The notes under the pieces were generated by a model, which was not told the DNA's origin, ran no database searches, and worked only from the letters and a program-made list of their open reading frames with translations. Positions 5,821 to 7,754 of a stretch of 7,754 bases of DNA are shown in pieces. Position 1 is the stretch's first letter; each line of letters begins with the position of its first letter. Position numbers and translations under genes: made by a program. Source of the stretch: an uncultured Eubacteriales bacterium (GTDB lineage Bacteria; Bacillota_A; Clostridia; Oscillospirales; Oscillospiraceae); NCBI GenBank assembly GCA_900319835.1, contig ONPY01000094.1, positions 1 through 7,754 on the forward strand, given 5' to 3'.

Positions 5821-6606
5821 ATGGCAGATGAAAGAATCCTATCCACGGAAAACGCCGCGGCGCCCAGCATCCTCACGATCCGCGGCCTGCAGAAATCCTT
5901 TGGTTCCCTCTCGGTGCTGGAGGATATTTCTCTCTCGGTCGACCAGGGAAACGTGATCTCCATCATCGGGCCCTCCGGCTCCGGCAAATCCACGCTGCTG
6001 CGCTGCGCCTGCTTTCTCGAGCGCGCGGACGGCGGAGACATCCTGTATAACGGCGAGTATGCCGTGCGGGGCGGCGTATACGCCCCGAAGGCGGAGCTCA
6101 ACTGCTTCCGCACCCGCTTTGGGCTGGTGTTCCAGAACTTCCAGCTCTTCCCGCACTACTCCGTGCTGAAGAACATCTCCGAGGCCCCGATCCTGCATGG
6201 AGAGGATAAGGACGAGGTCCGCGCGCGGGCACTGGAGCTGATGAAGAAAATGGGCCTGGAGGGCAAGGAAAACGCCTATCCCTACCAGCTCTCCGGCGGA
6301 CAGCAGCAGCGCGTCGCCATCGCGCGGGCTCTCGCCATGCGGCCCGAGATCCTCTTCTTTGACGAGCCCACCTCCGCCCTGGATCCGGAGCTGACAGGCG
6401 AGGTGCTCAAGGTCATCCGGCAGCTGGCCGAGGAGAAAATGACCATGGTGGTGGTCACGCACGAGATGCCCTTTGCCAAGGCGGTCAGCAACCGCGTGAT
6501 CTTCATGGCCGGCGGTGTCATCGTGGAACAGGGCGATCCGCTGGAGGTTTTCGAGAACCCGAAGGAGGAGAGAACGAGACAGTTCCTGCGGGTGTTTGAG
6601 CGATGA
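5821..6606 (+). CDS. Polar amino-acid ABC transporter ATP-binding protein (GlnQ/HisP family)
   Basis: A 261-residue ABC ATPase with all functional motifs intact: Walker [10 protein letters not shown] (50-58), Q-loop glutamine Q105, signature LSGGQQQR (157-164), Walker B with catalytic glutamate [10 protein letters not shown] (179-188, D181, E182) and switch histidine H214. The N-terminal ~16 residues before the ABC core ([16 protein letters not shown]) are a little longer than usual. The GlnQ-like A-loop region and the pairing with a HisM-type permease place it in polar amino-acid import. GAGGG (5808-5812) is eight bases before the ATG. Its last codons overlap the racemase start as ATGA, so the two are translated together. 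Confidence 0.95.
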   Translation: MADERILSTENAAAPSILTIRGLQKSFGSLSVLEDISLSVDQGNVISIIGPSGSGKSTLLRCACFLERADGGDILYNGEYAVRGGVYAPKAELNCFRTRFGLVFQNFQLFPHYSVLKNISEAPILHGEDKDEVRARALELMKKMGLEGKENAYPYQLSGGQQQRVAIARALAMRPEILFFDEPTSALDPELTGEVLKVIRQLAEEKMTMVVVTHEMPFAKAVSNRVIFMAGGVIVEQGDPLEVFENPKEERTRQFLRVFER

Positions 6607-7415
6607 AAGTCAACATTCTCGACCCCACCGGCAACATCACCGCCCTGGTGGAGGGACCGGTGCCCCCGGCCCGGCAGCCAGCCTCCGCGGCAAAACTGAT
6701 GGAGCGGCACCCGGCTGTGGAGCAGGTCGGCTTTGTCCGCTTCACAGAAGGAGCCGGGGGCGTGGACGCCGAACTGCGCATGGCCGGCGGCGAGTTTTGC
6801 GGCAACGCTTCCATGTGCGCCGGGGCGCTGGCGCTGCTGAGAAACGGCGGCGATCGGGGAGCGGTAGCTCTGCGCGTCTCCGGCGTCGGCGAGCCGGTGC
6901 GGGTGTGGCTGGAAAAGAGCGGGAAGAGCGCCTTCCGGGCGGGCGTGCGGATGCCCGGGGCGCAGGCGATCGAGGAGCGGCGCTTTGCCTTTGAAGGGCG
7001 GGCGGGGAGCCTGCTGCTGGTGCGCATGGAGGGGATCTCCCACCTGATGGTGGAGGAGGACTCCGGCTTCTTTGCCCTGCGGGACGACCGGGAGGCGGCG
7101 GAACGGGCGGTGCGGCTCTGGTGTCGGGAACTCTGCGCGGACGGCCTAGGGCTGATGTTCCTGAAGAAGGAAGCGCCCATGCGCCTGACGCCACTGGTCT
7201 ATATCCCCGTGAGCGCTACCTGCTTCTGGGAAAACTCCTGCGCCAGCGGCAGCGCGGCAGTCGGGATGGCGCTGGCCGCCCGGGATGGCAAAGCGATGGA
7301 GCTGAGCCTGACCGAACCCGGCGGAGTGCTCCGTGTCACAAGCGATCCCCGGAGCGGAGAAACCTGGCTGTACGGGCAGGTGCGTCTCGTGGAGACCTAC
7401 GGAGAGGAGCCATGA
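6603..7415 (+). CDS. DapF-fold cofactor-independent amino-acid racemase/epimerase, histidine-racemase-like
   Basis: A 270-residue protein of the diaminopimelate epimerase superfamily, which inverts alpha carbons with a thiolate/thiol pair and no cofactor. C66 in [11 protein letters not shown] (60-70) and C213 in [12 protein letters not shown] (210-221) are the two expected catalytic cysteines; N11 in [10 protein letters not shown] (7-16) matches the conserved Asn of the N-terminal strand. The DapF signature E-R-G-x-G-E before the second cysteine is replaced by C-F-W-E-N-S, so diaminopimelate is an unlikely substrate. The GGEFCGNA form is closer to what I recall of histidine racemases (HisR, CntK), but the substrate remains an inference. 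It starts within the ATPase stop codon (ATGA, 6603-6606) and has no strong binding site of its own. No nicotianamine-synthase-like or opine dehydrogenase gene is present, so an opine-metallophore pathway is not supported. Cytoplasmic; no signal peptide. Confidence 0.85.
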   Translation: MKVNILDPTGNITALVEGPVPPARQPASAAKLMERHPAVEQVGFVRFTEGAGGVDAELRMAGGEFCGNASMCAGALALLRNGGDRGAVALRVSGVGEPVRVWLEKSGKSAFRAGVRMPGAQAIEERRFAFEGRAGSLLLVRMEGISHLMVEEDSGFFALRDDREAAERAVRLWCRELCADGLGLMFLKKEAPMRLTPLVYIPVSATCFWENSCASGSAAVGMALAARDGKAMELSLTEPGGVLRVTSDPRSGETWLYGQVRLVETYGEEP

Positions 7416-7416
7416 C

Positions 7417-7626
7417 ATGTTCTGGAAAAAGAGACCGCAGAGGACGGAGACCAAAAAATGGCGGACCGCGGCCGCGGACATGCCCGCGGCCTTTGTGGTG
7501 ACGTGCACCAACGGCTGCACCAGGCTGGAATGTACGTCCGCCGAAGAGGCGCAGACCTTTCAGCGCTGTATGCAGCGCTGCCCGCAGTGCGGCGGCGACC
7601 TGGCCGTCAACCGCTTCTCCGTGTAG
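7417..7626 (+). CDS. Small cysteine-rich protein, possible zinc ribbon
   Basis: A 69-residue protein that I do not recognise. After a basic N-terminus (MFWKKRPQR, residues 1-9) it has six cysteines: C30 and C34 (CTNGC), C39, C51, and C55 with C58 in CPQCGG, where the CxxCGG knuckle is typical of zinc ribbons. No signal peptide or membrane segment. The start at 7417 is chosen because GAGGAG (7404-7409) precedes it by seven bases; the frame continues upstream inside the racemase gene, but without a binding site. It begins two bases after the racemase stop codon, so it is the last gene of the transporter operon. It may be a metal-binding or small regulatory partner; the function is unknown. No terminator is visible between its stop and the right repeat. 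Confidence 0.72.
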   Translation: MFWKKRPQRTETKKWRTAAADMPAAFVVTCTNGCTRLECTSAEEAQTFQRCMQRCPQCGGDLAVNRFSV

Positions 7627-7655
7627 AGGAACCGACCGGAAAAAATTTTCAGAAA

Positions 7656-7747
7656 TGTAGGTTTGTCAATGATGTGTTACAACGTTAGGAAAAGAAGAAA
7701 GGGCCTGTTTAGGTGAGAGCCAGCCGAGGGGACGCATGGGGAAATCG
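7656..7747. repeat. Right arm of a 92-bp inverted repeat
   Basis: The inverted partner of 1-92 (85/92 identical, ungapped). It begins 29 bases after the stop codon of the small cysteine-rich gene. Only seven bases follow it in the window, so its outer limit on this side looks like position 7747, matching the first base of the window. No coding potential was seen. The outward-reading sequence is the same at both ends of the window, so a transcript leaving the transporter operon would carry it at its 3' end. Confidence 0.93.
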
Positions 7748-7754
7748 TTGTACT

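Noticed and set aside
4989..6113. A 374-codon open frame on the minus strand
   Set aside because: It runs antisense to the permease and the start of the ATPase and across their intergenic hairpin; its His/Gln/Asp-rich product has no recognisable domain.
6603..7415. Opine-metallophore (staphylopine-like) biosynthesis locus
   Set aside because: Only the racemase-like gene is present; no nicotianamine-synthase-like enzyme, opine dehydrogenase or Opp-type transporter is in the window.
1..7754. A composite transposon or integrative element bounded by terminal inverted repeats
   Set aside because: There is no transposase, integrase or visible target-site duplication, and the cargo is housekeeping and transport genes. 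The repeat is reported, but not as a mobile element.

Overview
The window reads as chromosome of a GC-rich Gram-positive anaerobe of the Clostridia, most like the Oscillospiraceae/Flavonifractor-Intestinimonas group. The signs are AGGAGG-type ribosome binding sites before nearly every gene, consensus sigma-A promoters, an electron-bifurcating transhydrogenase (NfnAB), a DUF378 (YuzA-like) protein and a lipoprotein-type amino-acid ABC transporter. The taxon is an inference; no rRNA or marker gene is present. No transposase, integrase, tRNA, rRNA or CRISPR array was seen.

Layout: (a) 1-92, one arm of a 92-bp inverted repeat whose partner lies at 7656-7747 (85/92 identical, no gaps), with an intrinsic terminator just inside it at 113-140. 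(b) 211-423 (+), a two-helix DUF378 membrane protein. (c) 424-647, a gap between convergent genes packed with four stem-loops, including a bidirectional terminator. (d) 2925-648 (-), nfnA-nfnB, with overlapping genes and a sigma-A promoter at 2988-3016. (e) 4060-3100 (-), a LUD-domain protein and a single-domain cupin, translationally linked and driven by a perfect TTGACA-17-TATAAT promoter. This promoter fixes the LUD start at 4060 and not at an upstream start. (f) 4061-4257, a divergent regulatory region with a perfect 12-5-12 palindrome. (g) 4258-7626 (+), a compact operon: amino-acid-type solute-binding lipoprotein, permease, ATPase, a DapF-fold cofactor-independent racemase, and a 69-residue cysteine-rich protein.

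The (+) operon is the most interesting unit. A complete polar-amino-acid importer is locked (4-bp ATGA overlap) to a racemase that keeps both catalytic cysteines of the DapF fold but has lost the DapF substrate signature. It looks more like the histidine racemase (HisR/CntK-like) branch. The binding protein lacks the arginine that usually grips the alpha-carboxylate of the ligand. The last gene encodes a small six-cysteine protein I do not recognise. A working idea is import of an unusual amino acid or amine-bearing compound coupled to inversion at its alpha carbon, or supply of a D-amino acid. The divergent LUD-cupin pair may share its control region. NfnAB supplies NADPH and balances ferredoxin and is probably functionally separate.

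The inverted repeats at both extremes have two plausible readings: a dispersed intergenic repeat family (a contig breaking in such repeats would look exactly like this), or arms able to recombine and invert the 7.6-kb block. The sequence alone does not decide.
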